From: Methanococcus vannielii SB
GTDB lineage: Archaea; AGJL01; Methanococci; Methanococcales; Methanococcaceae
Direction of reading: 5' to 3'
Length of the DNA stretch: 64,000 nt
Assembly: GCF_000017165.1 (NCBI RefSeq)
Contig: NC_009634.1
Location: 448,249-512,248, forward strand
This document shows, piece by piece, positions 52,119 to 62,700 of this stretch (its first letter is position 1; the number at the start of each line of letters is the position of its first letter). Under the pieces are notes generated by a model, which did no database searches, was not told the origin of the DNA, and saw only the letters and a list, made by a program, of their open reading frames with translations. Made by a program: the position numbers and the translations under genes.

Positions 52119-53066
52119 ATGAACGAGTTTGACATTATTAATATAATTTCAAAAAATATTTCATACAAAAATGGTGTTGAAAGGGGAATAGGGGATGATT
52201 GTGCAGTTTTCAAACTTGAAAATCAGCACCTTGTAATAACTACCGACATGATGTTTAGGTCAACGCACTTTCCAGAAATTCTAACGCCATTTCAAATTGG
52301 AATGAGAATTGTTACAGCAAACGTATCCGATATTGCCGCAATGTGTGCAAAACCGTTAGGAATGGTAATTTCAATGGGATTTGATAAACCCGATTTAAAA
52401 TTTATTGACGAAATGTCTAAAGGAATGAATTTTATTTCAAAAGAGTATGGCTGTCCAATTGTAGGTGGGGACACAAATAAATCAAAAGAATTAACGCTTT
52501 CAGGTACTGCCTTTGGAATTACAAATAACCCCATATATCGGGGTGGAAATTTAGGCAATGAAATATGCATTACTGGAACCATTGGAAGAGTTTTTTGTGC
52601 ATTAAAAATTCTTGAAATGAGTAAAAATGGAATTATTGATAAATTAAAATTTGAAAAATTAATTGAGGAATTTCCAGAAATAATTAAAAAGTTATCTGAA
52701 CCTAAAGCACGTGTTTTAGAAGGAATTTCATTAAATAATGTGGTTACATCTTGTTCAGACATTTCTGATGGACTTTCAAAGGATTTAAACCATGTAGGTT
52801 TCTTTGAAATTTATTCCAAAGAATTATTAAAGGCAGTTCCAAAAGATGTAGTTGAATTCTCAGAAAAATTTGATATAAATTTAATAGATATTGCGTTAAA
52901 TAGTGGCGAAGAATTTGAGCTTTTATTTACAGTTAAAGATTTTAAAAATGCTAAAAAAGTGTTAAAAGGAATAAATACAGTAACTAAATTTGGAAAAGTT
53001 GTTGAATCGGGAAAAACCGTTGATGGAAACAATATTACTTTTGAAGGGTATGTTCATAAGTGGTAA
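52119..53066 (+). CDS. thiL: Thiamine-monophosphate kinase
   Basis: Protein of 315 residues of the ThiL/PurM-like superfamily. GIGDDCAVFKLENQHLVITT (ATP-binding GDD), HFPEILTPFQIGMRIVTANV, SDIAAMCAKPLGMVISMGF, VGGDTNKSKELTLSGTAFGI, CSDISDGLSKDLNHV and LNSGEEFELLFTV are all in the right order. It phosphorylates thiamine monophosphate to the diphosphate, the cofactor of transketolase elsewhere in this window. GGGT precedes the ATG. The archaeosortase gene starts 21 bases after it. Confidence 0.93.
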   Translation: MNEFDIINIISKNISYKNGVERGIGDDCAVFKLENQHLVITTDMMFRSTHFPEILTPFQIGMRIVTANVSDIAAMCAKPLGMVISMGFDKPDLKFIDEMSKGMNFISKEYGCPIVGGDTNKSKELTLSGTAFGITNNPIYRGGNLGNEICITGTIGRVFCALKILEMSKNGIIDKLKFEKLIEEFPEIIKKLSEPKARVLEGISLNNVVTSCSDISDGLSKDLNHVGFFEIYSKELLKAVPKDVVEFSEKFDINLIDIALNSGEEFELLFTVKDFKNAKKVLKGINTVTKFGKVVESGKTVDGNNITFEGYVHKW

Positions 53067-53087
53067 AAATAAAAAAAAGGAATCATT

Positions 53088-53582
53088 ATGGAAAAAATTA
53101 ATAAATCAATATTACTTTTAAAATTTATGGTTTCGTCAATTTCCATATATTTTATTATAATGCCTCTTGAATCGTTTTTAATTTACCCCATTGCATATCA
53201 AAGCCACTTTATCTTAAATTTGATTGGTTATTCTAGTTTAGATGGAAATTTAATAAACCTTTCAAATATTTCAATAATGATTGTAAAAGCATGTACTAGC
53301 GTTACGACTATTTCAATACTACTTGGCTTTGTTTTTTCAGTAAGTAAATCCATAAAGGAGTTCATTTTTGGAGGGATTTTTTGTACCGGGATAATTTATA
53401 CTGGAAACATTATTAGAATTGTTATTACAAGTATTTTAGCAAATCATTTTGGAATGCTTTCATTTTTTCATGATTTTGTAGGATATATTTCAACTTTAAT
53501 ATTGGCAGTTATAACAGTTTTTGCGTGGCTTAAGTTTCAAAAACAGTTGCATTTAAAAAGCGGTAAAGATAATGTAATTTAA
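53088..53582 (+). CDS. Archaeosortase/exosortase family protein
   Basis: Membrane protein of 164 residues with about five helices. It shows the exosortase catalytic triad arrangement: Cys69 in ACTSVTTI, Arg110 in TGNIIRIVIT, and His128 in FFHDFVGYIST. Archaeosortases cut the C-terminal sorting signal of exported proteins and join a lipid anchor. The length is short, like the minimal archaeal members. It is 21 bases after thiL and has AAGGAATC as ribosome site. No protein with a recognisable C-terminal sorting signal is in the window. Confidence 0.84.
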   Translation: MEKINKSILLLKFMVSSISIYFIIMPLESFLIYPIAYQSHFILNLIGYSSLDGNLINLSNISIMIVKACTSVTTISILLGFVFSVSKSIKEFIFGGIFCTGIIYTGNIIRIVITSILANHFGMLSFFHDFVGYISTLILAVITVFAWLKFQKQLHLKSGKDNVI

Positions 53583-53635
53583 AAAAGTATAGATTTTATC
53601 AAAATACTGTTAAAATTTTATTGAATAGTTATTAA

Positions 53636-54460
<825 letters not shown>

Positions 54461-54526
54461 AGATTAATTATATAAAGATTAATTAAAGTTATTAACTATC
54501 GATTTTTTATTTTTTAGAGGATTAAA

Positions 54527-56695
54527 ATGGATATTTTTCAAAAATTACAAAAAGAATTTAATTTAAAACCATTTCAGGTTGAAAATACCGTTAATTTAAT
54601 TGACGAAGGAAATACAATTCCATTTATTGCAAGATATCGAAAAGAAGTAACGGGCTCACTTGATGACGTTACTTTGAGGAATTTTTTTGAGAAATTAAAT
54701 TATTTAAGAAATTTAGAAGATAAAAAAGCTCAGACTATTAAATTAATAGATGTTTTAGGCAAATTAACTTTAGAAGTTAAACAAAAAATTGAAAATTCAG
54801 AAACTTTAACTGAAATTGAGGATATTTATAGACCATTTAGACCAAAAAGGAAAACAAGGGCAATAATTGCTGAAAGTAAGGGTTTAAAACCACTTTCAGA
54901 AGTTATTTTAAAACAAAAACTGGAAAAACCAGTTGAAGAACTTGCTAAAGAATTTTTAAACCCAAAACTTGAAGTAAATTCGATAGAAGATGCAATTTTT
55001 GGAGCACAGGATATTATTGCAGAAGAAATTTCAGATAATCCAGATTATCGGAAATTTATTCGTGAAAAAACATATTCTAAAGGAATAATCACTGTAAAAG
55101 CAAAGGACAAAGATTTAAAGTCAGTTTACGAAATGTATTATGAATATAATGAACAGTTAAGTAAAATTCCACGACACAGGATTCTTGCAATAAATCGGGG
55201 GGAAAAGGAAAAGATACTTAGCGTAAAAATTGAACCTCCTGTTGAATTAATTTTAAATTGGCTAAATGGCCAGATAATAATTGAAAATTCAGAAACGGCC
55301 AGTATTTTAAAAGATACCATAATAGATGGATATAAACGATTAATTTCGCCCTCAATTGAACGAGAAATTAGAAATAGCTTAACAGAAAAGGCAGAAGAAG
55401 GGGCAATTTCAGTATTTTCAAAAAATTTAAAGCAGCTGCTACTTCAACCGCCAATAAAAGGAAAAGTTGTTTTGGGCTGGGATCCAGCATTTAGAACTGG
55501 CTGTAAATTGGCAGTTGTTGATGAAACCGGAAAATTATTGGATAAAGACGTAGTTTACCCGACAGAGCCACATAATAAAACTTTAGAAACAAAAAAGACT
55601 GTTAAGGAACTGGTAAATAATTACAATATAGATATAATTGCAATTGGGAATGGAACTGCTTCAAGGGAATCCGAAATTATTGTATCCGAACTTTTAAAAG
55701 AACTTGATCGTAATTTAAAATATGTTATTGTAAATGAAGCGGGAGCATCTGTATATTCTGCGTCAGAACTCGGTTTTGAAGAATTTCCAGAATATGACGT
55801 TGGAGTTAGAAGTGCAGCATCTATTGCAAGACGACTTCAAGACCCTTTAGCAGAATTGGTAAAAATTGACCCTAAATCAATCGGCGTTGGACAGTACCAA
55901 CATGATATGAACCAGAAAAAATTATCAGAAAGTTTGGGCGCAGTTGTTGAATCGTGTGTAAACTCGGTTGGTGTTGATTTAAATACTGCATCAGTTTCAC
56001 TTTTAAATTATGTTTCTGGAATTAACAAAGAAATTGCAAAAAATATTGTAAATTATAGAATTAAAAACGGAAAATTTAATTCAAGAAAAGAACTTTTAAA
56101 TGTTAAAAAACTAGGTAAAAAAGCGTTTGAGCAGTGTGCCGGATTTTTAAGGATCCAAAATGGTAAAAACCTGCTTGATAATACAAGCGTACATCCTGAG
56201 TCGTATAAAATTGCTGAAAATTTACTTAATGAGTTAAATCTTTCCTTAAACGAAATTAACTATAATAAAATGAATAAAATTTCCGAAAAAATTGAAAGTA
56301 TTAAAGATATTAAAAATATTGAAAAATTGGCAGATAAATTAAATACTGGCATTCCAACACTATTGGATATTATTCGTGAACTTGAAAAACCAGGAAGAGA
56401 CCCAAGAGACGATGTAGAAAAACCAGTTTTAAGGAGCGATGTCTTAAAATTTGAAGATTTAAAGGAAGGAATGATTTTAAAAGGAACGATTAGGAATATT
56501 GTTGATTTTGGCGCTTTTGTAGACATAGGGGTACATCATGACGGGCTTATCCACATTTCTGAAGTTTCGGACAGATTTATAAAGCATCCTCTTGAAGTAA
56601 TTTCAGTTGGCGATGTTGTTAACGTTTTCGTATTGGGTATTGACTTTGAAAAAAATCGGGTATCTCTTTCAATTAAAAAGGCAATTAATTTTTAA
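54527..56695 (+). CDS. Tex family RNA-binding/transcription accessory protein
   Basis: Protein of 722 residues. The N-terminal Tex domain has FIARYRKEVTGSLDDVTLRN and TEIEDIYRPFRPKRKTRA. The YqgF-like nuclease fold begins GWDPAFRTGCKLAVVDETGK. Two helix-hairpin-helix motifs follow (SLLNYVSGINKEIAKNIVNY, NVKKLGKKAFEQCAGFLRI). A C-terminal S1 domain has VDFGAFVDIGVHHDGLIHIS. Tex homologues bind RNA and act in transcription. The family is mainly bacterial, so its presence here suggests lateral gain. GAGGATT precedes the ATG. Confidence 0.92.
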   Translation: MDIFQKLQKEFNLKPFQVENTVNLIDEGNTIPFIARYRKEVTGSLDDVTLRNFFEKLNYLRNLEDKKAQTIKLIDVLGKLTLEVKQKIENSETLTEIEDIYRPFRPKRKTRAIIAESKGLKPLSEVILKQKLEKPVEELAKEFLNPKLEVNSIEDAIFGAQDIIAEEISDNPDYRKFIREKTYSKGIITVKAKDKDLKSVYEMYYEYNEQLSKIPRHRILAINRGEKEKILSVKIEPPVELILNWLNGQIIIENSETASILKDTIIDGYKRLISPSIEREIRNSLTEKAEEGAISVFSKNLKQLLLQPPIKGKVVLGWDPAFRTGCKLAVVDETGKLLDKDVVYPTEPHNKTLETKKTVKELVNNYNIDIIAIGNGTASRESEIIVSELLKELDRNLKYVIVNEAGASVYSASELGFEEFPEYDVGVRSAASIARRLQDPLAELVKIDPKSIGVGQYQHDMNQKKLSESLGAVVESCVNSVGVDLNTASVSLLNYVSGINKEIAKNIVNYRIKNGKFNSRKELLNVKKLGKKAFEQCAGFLRIQNGKNLLDNTSVHPESYKIAENLLNELNLSLNEINYNKMNKISEKIESIKDIKNIEKLADKLNTGIPTLLDIIRELEKPGRDPRDDVEKPVLRSDVLKFEDLKEGMILKGTIRNIVDFGAFVDIGVHHDGLIHISEVSDRFIKHPLEVISVGDVVNVFVLGIDFEKNRVSLSIKKAINF

Positions 56696-56785
56696 ATAAT
56701 ATTTAAATAAGTTCTAAAAATAATACTAAAAAAAATAAAAGGGTATTAAAATTTTTAATATTCTATTTTTTTATAAATTTAAATA

Positions 56786-57277
56786 TTATTCTTCAATTAT
56801 AACTTTTTCAATTATTACATCTGTAACAGGCCAGTCTTGAAAGTATCCCCTATTTCCAGTTTTTACCAACTCTATTTTATCAAGTACGTCAAAACCTTCA
56901 ATCATTTCACCAAATACTGCATATCCATAGTTTTGGTCGTTTTGGTAGTTTAAAAATGCATTATCAACCGTATTTATGAAAAATTGGCTTGTTGCAGAGT
57001 TAATAGCATTAGTTCTAGCCATTGCGATAGTTCCCCGTTTATTTGAAAGGCCATTCTTAGCTTCATTCTTGATAGGTTCAAATGTGTCTTTTTGAAGTCC
57101 GTCTTTTGTAAATCCGCCACCTTGTGCCATAAATCCTTTGATTACCCTATGAAATATTATTTCATCATAAAAACCAGTTTCAGCATATTTTTTAAAGTTT
57201 TTAACAGTAATTGGGGCTTTATCGTCAAATAACTTTAATTTCATTGATCCCATATTTGTTTTAATTTCTGCAATCAT
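56786..57277 (-). CDS. Cyclophilin-type peptidyl-prolyl isomerase
   Basis: Protein of 163 residues. [20 protein letters not shown] contains the catalytic Arg (FHRV). [20 protein letters not shown] and [20 protein letters not shown] are the other cyclophilin signatures. It speeds proline isomerisation in folding proteins, probably in the cytoplasm as no signal peptide is visible. GGTGAAACT precedes the ATG. Confidence 0.93.
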   Translation of the reverse strand: MIAEIKTNMGSMKLKLFDDKAPITVKNFKKYAETGFYDEIIFHRVIKGFMAQGGGFTKDGLQKDTFEPIKNEAKNGLSNKRGTIAMARTNAINSATSQFFINTVDNAFLNYQNDQNYGYAVFGEMIEGFDVLDKIELVKTGNRGYFQDWPVTDVIIEKVIIEE

Positions 57278-57406
57278 AGTTTCACCTTCAAATATTGTTT
57301 ATCTTAGCGTTGGTTTAAAAATGTTTATTAATCTTTCGTATTTACATTATAAATCATTTACTTTTTAAGTATTTCAAAAAATTGCTCGGTAACTGGAATT
57401 GAATCT

Positions 57407-57805
57407 TTATCCACGGATTACTTTTACGTAAAAATTTCTGCTTTTTGGGCCGTCAAACTCGCAAAAATAAACCCCTTGCCACGTTCCAAGAATTAATTTT
57501 CCATTTTTTACGATTAAAGTTAGTGATGGGCCAAAAAACGAACTTTTTAAATGCGCATCAGAATTGCCTTCATAATGTGAAAAGTCATAGTTAGAAGGTA
57601 TTTTTTCGTTTAAAAATTTTATAATGTCTTTTTTAACGGAAGGGTCTGCATTTTCATTTATGGTAATTGCTGAGGTAGTATGTGGCGTAAAAACTACAAT
57701 AATTCCTTCCAATACCTTTGATTTTTCCAGAGATTCCCTAATTTGACTTGAAATATCAATTAATTCTTCCCTAAACTTAGTTTTTAGCGAATACTCAAAA
57801 AACAT
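57407..57805 (-). CDS. YjbQ family (UPF0047) protein
   Basis: Protein of about 132 residues. VVFTPHTTSAITINENADPS is the family signature with the conserved HTT, followed by DAHLKSSFFGPSLTL and LGTWQGVYFCEFDGPKSRNF. Some homologues have thiamin phosphate synthase activity, but the natural role is unsettled. The ATG at 57805 with GGTGGT upstream is chosen over the longer ORF start, which would add a hydrophobic stretch unusual for the family. Confidence 0.88.
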   Translation of the reverse strand: MFFEYSLKTKFREELIDISSQIRESLEKSKVLEGIIVVFTPHTTSAITINENADPSVKKDIIKFLNEKIPSNYDFSHYEGNSDAHLKSSFFGPSLTLIVKNGKLILGTWQGVYFCEFDGPKSRNFYVKVIRG

Positions 57806-57875
57806 GAAAACCACCAATAAAATCCAAAATATATGCAATTTATCCAAAATAGTTAAAAAGTGTTAGATTGGTAAT

Positions 57876-59135
57876 TTATATTTTATATCTTAAAATTGCA
57901 GCCATGCCTTTAAATGCCTTTGAAATTTGGCTTCCTTCTTCAGTATCTGTTGAAACTACGACTATATCAGAATTATGAATGTTACAAAGTTCCGATAGAT
58001 ACTCAATAATGTCTTTTTCTTCTTCAATATACATTGAACCGGAACATTGTTTACAGATTTTTGTCTTTACCTCATCTTCAAATTTATAAAGGTCCCTTGT
58101 TTTTACATTTATTTCCTGTTTAAAGTTACAGTTATTACATTTTATTGTAACCCTTGTTAATTCAATATCTTCTGTAACTATCAAGGTATCTATTGCGCCC
58201 ATTTCAAGATATCTCATTACCTGCGATTCACCGTATGCTGAAAGGCCACCGTCATCTTTTATTAACTCTTTAAAGAATTTTTGAATTAAATTTTTCTCCT
58301 TCATCAAATCTAAATCCCTTAAAAGATCTGAAGCTTTTTCTAAAAGCTCCCTTATACCAAATTCCTCAGTATAACAGAGGTCAAATGTATCGATAATTTT
58401 TTTCTTTAATTCATGGTGCAAAAAGTCTTTTTCTGCAAATTCATTTTTAGTATTTCCTGGGCCACCTATCAACAGACCCCTTAGTTTTTTCTCTTCTAAA
58501 ATTGGCATGAACGATTCTGTTGAATATTCCCCAATTCTTACCATGAATTGGTGGGCCGCATCATCGATAAGTCGCTCAAGTCTCCTTGCAGATTGCCCTC
58601 CCGCCTTGAATTTTCCTGGAACACCGCTGGTTAATTTCTTTAGAACGGTTATCGTTTTTCCCTTAACAGTTCCAATTGTAGCCTCATTTCTATCTACCAA
58701 AATTACCCCATAAACTTCAGTATCCTGAATAAAGTCTTCTAAAGATTCAGTATAAAATTCAGAGTCACATCGATAAATAAACGTTTTTACAGGTTCTGGC
58801 GGTTCAAGAACATATACTTCCATTTTTTCTGTTCCAGGGCCTCCTCTTGGAATCATTCCTGCAAATATAATAACTCCTTTTTCTAAAGGTTCTTTTAACA
58901 GTTTTAATCTCTGTAAAATTACCTCTATTGCTGACTGTACGTTTTTCATTGTTGTTTTACTTTTTATATTTGAAGACTGTGAAAGTTCTTGCCTTAAATG
59001 CTGAGAAATGTCCGAAAGACGTCTTCCTGCTGGAACGTATACACTTATAAGCTCTGTCCCCTTTCCACGCTTTCCTTTTAGTTCTTTTAATGATTTTTTA
59101 AATAAATACATGTCCGTTGATGAATTTTCGCTCAT
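57876..59135 (-). CDS. prf1: Peptide chain release factor aRF1
   Basis: Protein of about 419 residues. The N-terminal domain carries NIKS (56-59), which reads stop codons. The middle domain has KFKAGGQSARRLERLIDDAA, with the GGQ motif at 179-181 that releases the peptide. The C-terminal domain binds aRF3-type partners and includes zinc-like CNNCNFKQ and CKQCSGSMY pairs. It handles all three stop codons in archaea. The ATG at 59135 has AAGGTG upstream. Confidence 0.96.
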   Translation of the reverse strand: MSENSSTDMYLFKKSLKELKGKRGKGTELISVYVPAGRRLSDISQHLRQELSQSSNIKSKTTMKNVQSAIEVILQRLKLLKEPLEKGVIIFAGMIPRGGPGTEKMEVYVLEPPEPVKTFIYRCDSEFYTESLEDFIQDTEVYGVILVDRNEATIGTVKGKTITVLKKLTSGVPGKFKAGGQSARRLERLIDDAAHQFMVRIGEYSTESFMPILEEKKLRGLLIGGPGNTKNEFAEKDFLHHELKKKIIDTFDLCYTEEFGIRELLEKASDLLRDLDLMKEKNLIQKFFKELIKDDGGLSAYGESQVMRYLEMGAIDTLIVTEDIELTRVTIKCNNCNFKQEINVKTRDLYKFEDEVKTKICKQCSGSMYIEEEKDIIEYLSELCNIHNSDIVVVSTDTEEGSQISKAFKGMAAILRYKI

Positions 59136-59227
59136 ATACACACCTTAAAAAATAGTCATCGCTTTAAATATATTAATTTACAATTATTTTTATAATTATT
59201 ACAATAATTAGTGTAAAAAAGCTATTG

Positions 59228-59347
59228 CTACTGAAATTTTTGGCTTTTTTTGATATCTGCTTTTAAGGTTATCAAATTTTGAATTTTATCTTGATTTTCC
59301 ATAAAATCGAGATTTTTAACATTTTTAATCAAATGCAAAGCATACAC
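59228..59347 (-). CDS. Possible small ORF upstream of prf1
   Basis: An open frame of 39 codons from GTG 59347, on the same strand as prf1 and ending 93 bases before its start. It reads YALHLIKNVKNLDFMENQ then DKIQNLITLKADIKKSQKFQ. No clear ribosome site or homologue is known to me. The same region holds ATGC-AAA-GCAT and GATTTT-CCAT-AAAATC hairpins (59333-59343, near 59293-59308). It could be a leader peptide, a gene scrap, or part of a dispersed Methanococcus intergenic element. Low confidence. Confidence 0.2.
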   Translation of the reverse strand: MYALHLIKNVKNLDFMENQDKIQNLITLKADIKKSQKFQ

Positions 59348-59425
59348 CCCAAAGCCAAAGACTTCGCTTTATAAGAGAAATAAATTTAAAATTACGTATA
59401 TCCTGAATCATAATAAATATTTTTA

Positions 59426-59443
59426 AAAACTATATATAGTTTT
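59426..59443. promoter_or_regulatory. 18-bp palindrome at the endA promoter
   Basis: AAAACTATATATAGTTTT is a perfect palindrome. It contains a TATA element about 80 bases before endA, and a second TATA-like TATATAATAAGG lies at 59450-59461. It could be an operator overlapping box A. The rest of the 388-base gap (59136-59523) holds hairpins and the possible small ORF. Confidence 0.45.
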
Positions 59444-59523
59444 CTCTAGTATATAATAAGGTAAACATTTTGAATCGAATGGACATTCATTCTATTCTTT
59501 ACTTTGAATTAACTAGGAGATAA

Positions 59524-60057
59524 ATGATGGCAAAACCTAAAAAAACTATTCCTGCAAAGCTTTCAGATGAAAGAATTGTAATCTATGATAAAGATGGAAT
59601 ATCTCGACTAAATGAAAAAAGGTATGGGGAACTTCATGAAAACTTTTTATCACTTTCTTATGTTGAAGCCCTTTATTTAGTAGCTAAAGACTGGGTATTA
59701 ATTAGGGATAAAAAAAATAAAATTCTTTCTTTTGAAGAACTGCATGAAATTGCACATGTAATTGATAAAAAATTATGTATTAGGTATTTGGTGTATAAAG
59801 ACCTTAGAAATAGGGGATATACGGTAAGAACTGGCTTAAAATATGGTTCTGACTTCAGACTTTATGAAAGAAGCAACATTGATGAAGTACATTCCAAATA
59901 TCTTGTAAAAGTATTTTCAGAAGAAATACCCTGCGAAATTTCTGAAATTACAGGATTCGTTAGGGTTGCACATTCTGTTAGAAAAGAACTAGTAATTGCT
60001 ATTGTTGACGCGGATGGAAGCGTTGTTTACTATAATATGGGTTATTTAAAGCTTTAG
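59524..60057 (+). CDS. endA: tRNA-splicing endonuclease
   Basis: Protein of 177 residues, the homotetramer type. The catalytic triad is Tyr114 (FRLYERS), His123 (VHSKYLV) and Lys154 (RKELVIA). KYGSDFRLYERSNIDEVHSK is the core signature. It cuts bulge-helix-bulge introns from pre-tRNA and pre-rRNA. Two ATGs lie in tandem (59524 and 59527); the second is better spaced from AGGAGAT. The comC gene starts eight bases after the stop with its GGTGA overlapping the stop. Confidence 0.95.
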   Translation: MMAKPKKTIPAKLSDERIVIYDKDGISRLNEKRYGELHENFLSLSYVEALYLVAKDWVLIRDKKNKILSFEELHEIAHVIDKKLCIRYLVYKDLRNRGYTVRTGLKYGSDFRLYERSNIDEVHSKYLVKVFSEEIPCEISEITGFVRVAHSVRKELVIAIVDADGSVVYYNMGYLKL

Positions 60058-60065
60058 GTGACAGA

Positions 60066-61103
60066 ATGATAATAACTCCAGAAGGGGAAATAAAGTTGAT
60101 TACCGATATTTTAGTTAAATATGGCGTTAAAGAAGAACATGCAAAAATTACTGCAGAAATTTACACCGAAGCTGACTTAAAAGGATTCACGTCACACGGA
60201 ATCGGTAGATTTCCACAAACAATTATTGGAATTGAAACTGGAAATATTAAAATTAATCCCGAAATAAAAATCGAACGTGAAAGTCCTGCAACTGCAACCA
60301 TAAACGGGGATTTAGCATTAGGATACGTTACCGGACAGTTGGCGATGGAATTGGCGGTAGAAAAGGCAAAAAATGTAGGAATTGGTGCAGTTTCCACGTA
60401 TAATTCAAATCATTTTGGAATTACGGGCCATTACTCCGAAATAGCCTATAAAAATGGGATGATTGGAATTGCAATAACGAACACTGAACCTGCAATGGCG
60501 CCATATGGTGGAAAAGACAAAATTTTGGGGACTAACCCAATAGCAATTGCAATTGCTGGAAAAAAACATAAATACTCGCTTGATATGGCAACAGCTTTGG
60601 TTGCAAGGGGTAAAATCTTTGAAGCTAAGAGGTTAGGGAAAAAACTACCTGAAAATTCCGCAGTTGATGTTGATGGAAACATTACTACTGACCCTGAAAA
60701 AGCACTTATGGGAAGTATTTTACCATTTGGCGGGATTAAAGGATATGGAATTGCAATGGCGGTAGAAATACTTTCTGCGTTGGGTGGCGGGGAAATTGGA
60801 ACTAATGTGAAGGGAACTGCAGATGCTAGTGAACGATGTACGAAAGGAGATTTCTTTATTGCAATAAATCCCGAATTTTTTGGAAATAAAGACGAATTTT
60901 TGGAAAAAACGGATTTTTTAGTTGACGAAATAAAAAATTCAAGTCGTTCAAAGGGTTTTTCCGAAATATTAATTCCTGGAGACATTGAAAAACGAAATTC
61001 TGATGAAAAGATAAATGGTTTTGAACTTGATGAGATATTATACGGTAAATTAAAAAAGATATGTGAAAAAAAAGGCTTAATTATTGAAAAATATTTTAAA
61101 TAA
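60066..61103 (+). CDS. comC: Malate/sulfolactate dehydrogenase family (ComC type)
   Basis: Protein of 345 residues in the Ldh2/MDG oxidoreductase family. GFTSHGIGRFPQTIIGIETG carries the catalytic His; VSTYNSNHFGITGHYSEIAY, APYGGKDKILGTNPIAIAIA and GSILPFGGIKGYGIAMAVE are family blocks. Methanococcal relatives are L-sulfolactate dehydrogenase (ComC), used in coenzyme M synthesis, or malate dehydrogenase. The two are hard to tell apart by eye. Tightly follows endA. Confidence 0.85.
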   Translation: MIITPEGEIKLITDILVKYGVKEEHAKITAEIYTEADLKGFTSHGIGRFPQTIIGIETGNIKINPEIKIERESPATATINGDLALGYVTGQLAMELAVEKAKNVGIGAVSTYNSNHFGITGHYSEIAYKNGMIGIAITNTEPAMAPYGGKDKILGTNPIAIAIAGKKHKYSLDMATALVARGKIFEAKRLGKKLPENSAVDVDGNITTDPEKALMGSILPFGGIKGYGIAMAVEILSALGGGEIGTNVKGTADASERCTKGDFFIAINPEFFGNKDEFLEKTDFLVDEIKNSSRSKGFSEILIPGDIEKRNSDEKINGFELDEILYGKLKKICEKKGLIIEKYFK

Positions 61104-61267
61104 TTAATCTCTAAAATTAGTATCCATTTTAGTATAATTTCTCTTCTTTTTTTAAATAACCCTATTGCAATAAAAAATTAATAATAAAATTATTTAAATG
61201 AATTATTTCATATATTAATTATTTAATATAACCTATTACGATTTTTTGATTTTTTTAGAGGGATAAT

Positions 61268-62334
61268 ATGAAGGCAGATGCAGTAAAAATAAGCGATGGC
61301 GTATACTGGGTTGGAACATATGACTGGGATATAAGGTCATACCACGGTTACACATTAAAGGGAACTACTTATAATGCATATTTAGTATTTGGAACTGAAA
61401 AAGTAGCTTTAATTGATAACGTTTACCCCGGAACCTCTGCCCAGATGTGGGGAAGAATTAAAGATGCTTTTGAAAAAGAAGGGCGAAAATATAATATTGA
61501 TGTAATCGTTCAAAATCACGTTGAAAAAGACCATAGTGGGGCACTCGTTGAAATTACAAAAAAATTTCCAGAATCCAATATTTACTGTACGGAAGTTGCT
61601 GTTGAAGGGCTTAAAAAACACTATACTGGCTTAAAAGATGCTCCATTTAAAGTTGTAAAATCCCTTGAAAGTGTGGATTTAGGTGGAAAAACCTTAACAT
61701 TTTTAGAAGCTCCACTTTTACACTGGCCTGATAGTATGTTTACACTTTATGGTGAAGAAGGAATATTATTTTCAAATGATGCATTTGGTCAGCACCTATG
61801 CTACACTAAAAGATTTGATAATGAAATTCCAGAAAATGTTCTTATGGATGCAAACCAGAAATTTTATGCAAATTTGATTACCCCATTGTCAAAACTTGTT
61901 TTAAAGAAGTTTGAGCAGGTTATTTCTTTAGGGCTACTTGAAAATATAAAAATGATTGCTCCATCTCATGGGCAGATTTGGACTGACCCTATGAAAGTAA
62001 TTTCTGCATATCAAGATTTTGCAACTGGAAAATGTAAAAATAAAGCCACAATTGTTTATGATACAATGCACTATTCGACTCAAAAAATGGCTCACGCATT
62101 TGCTGAAGGACTTTTATCTGAGGGAATTGATGTTGTAATTTATAATTTACATAACGATGAAAGAAGTGAAATTGTAAAAGATATTCTTGACAGTAAGGCA
62201 GTTTTATTTGGAATCCCTACAATTAATGACCAGCCATATCCAAGTATTGGAGATTTAATGTATTACTTAAGAGGTTTAAGGTTTGATAGAACGGGACTTA
62301 AGAAGTTGGCAATTACATTTGGATCAATGGGTGG
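61268..62334 (+). repeat. Long direct repeat within fprA copy 1 (partner 62701-63767)
   Basis: By eye, 61268-62334 matches 62701-63767 base for base, a 1,067-bp repeat offset by 1,433 bases. The match begins at the ATG and ends at a GGTGG codon pair; the flanks do not match. The identity includes third codon positions, so it is recent. Confidence 0.9.
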
Positions 62335-62491
62335 AAGGGGAGGGGCAGTTGAAAAAATTGCATCTGAACTTAATTCTTACGGATTTAATGTATTAGATAA
62401 TTACGAATTATATTATATTCCTGATGAAAAAGAACTTGAAAACTGTTATAATCTTGGAAAAGACCTTGGAAATAAAATTAAAGATATTTAA
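61268..62491 (+). CDS. fprA: F420H2 oxidase (A-type flavoprotein), copy 1
   Basis: Protein of 407 residues. The N-terminal beta-lactamase-like domain binds a diiron centre: NHVEKDHSG (His84, Glu86, Asp88, His89), [26 protein letters not shown]. The C-terminal flavodoxin domain starts [20 protein letters not shown]. In methanogens FprA reduces O2 to water with F420H2, protecting the cell. The first 355 codons appear identical to the next gene at DNA level; the last 51 residues differ. AGAGGGAT precedes the ATG. Confidence 0.93.
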   Translation: MKADAVKISDGVYWVGTYDWDIRSYHGYTLKGTTYNAYLVFGTEKVALIDNVYPGTSAQMWGRIKDAFEKEGRKYNIDVIVQNHVEKDHSGALVEITKKFPESNIYCTEVAVEGLKKHYTGLKDAPFKVVKSLESVDLGGKTLTFLEAPLLHWPDSMFTLYGEEGILFSNDAFGQHLCYTKRFDNEIPENVLMDANQKFYANLITPLSKLVLKKFEQVISLGLLENIKMIAPSHGQIWTDPMKVISAYQDFATGKCKNKATIVYDTMHYSTQKMAHAFAEGLLSEGIDVVIYNLHNDERSEIVKDILDSKAVLFGIPTINDQPYPSIGDLMYYLRGLRFDRTGLKKLAITFGSMGGRGGAVEKIASELNSYGFNVLDNYELYYIPDEKELENCYNLGKDLGNKIKDI

Positions 62492-62700
62492 ATTATTATT
62501 TTTTAGAATATCTCCGTATATATCCTTTATTATCTTTTTTTTCTTTTAATATAGAACTTTTAAATAAATCATTTAAAATTCGTTTAAAAATTTCTTCGAA
62601 CATCGTCACTTTTTAAGATTTTAAAGCGGATTTCGTAAGGTTAAACTAATATTTAAGCCCGATTATATGAATATCTATGAATAAATCGAAGGTGAAGGAT

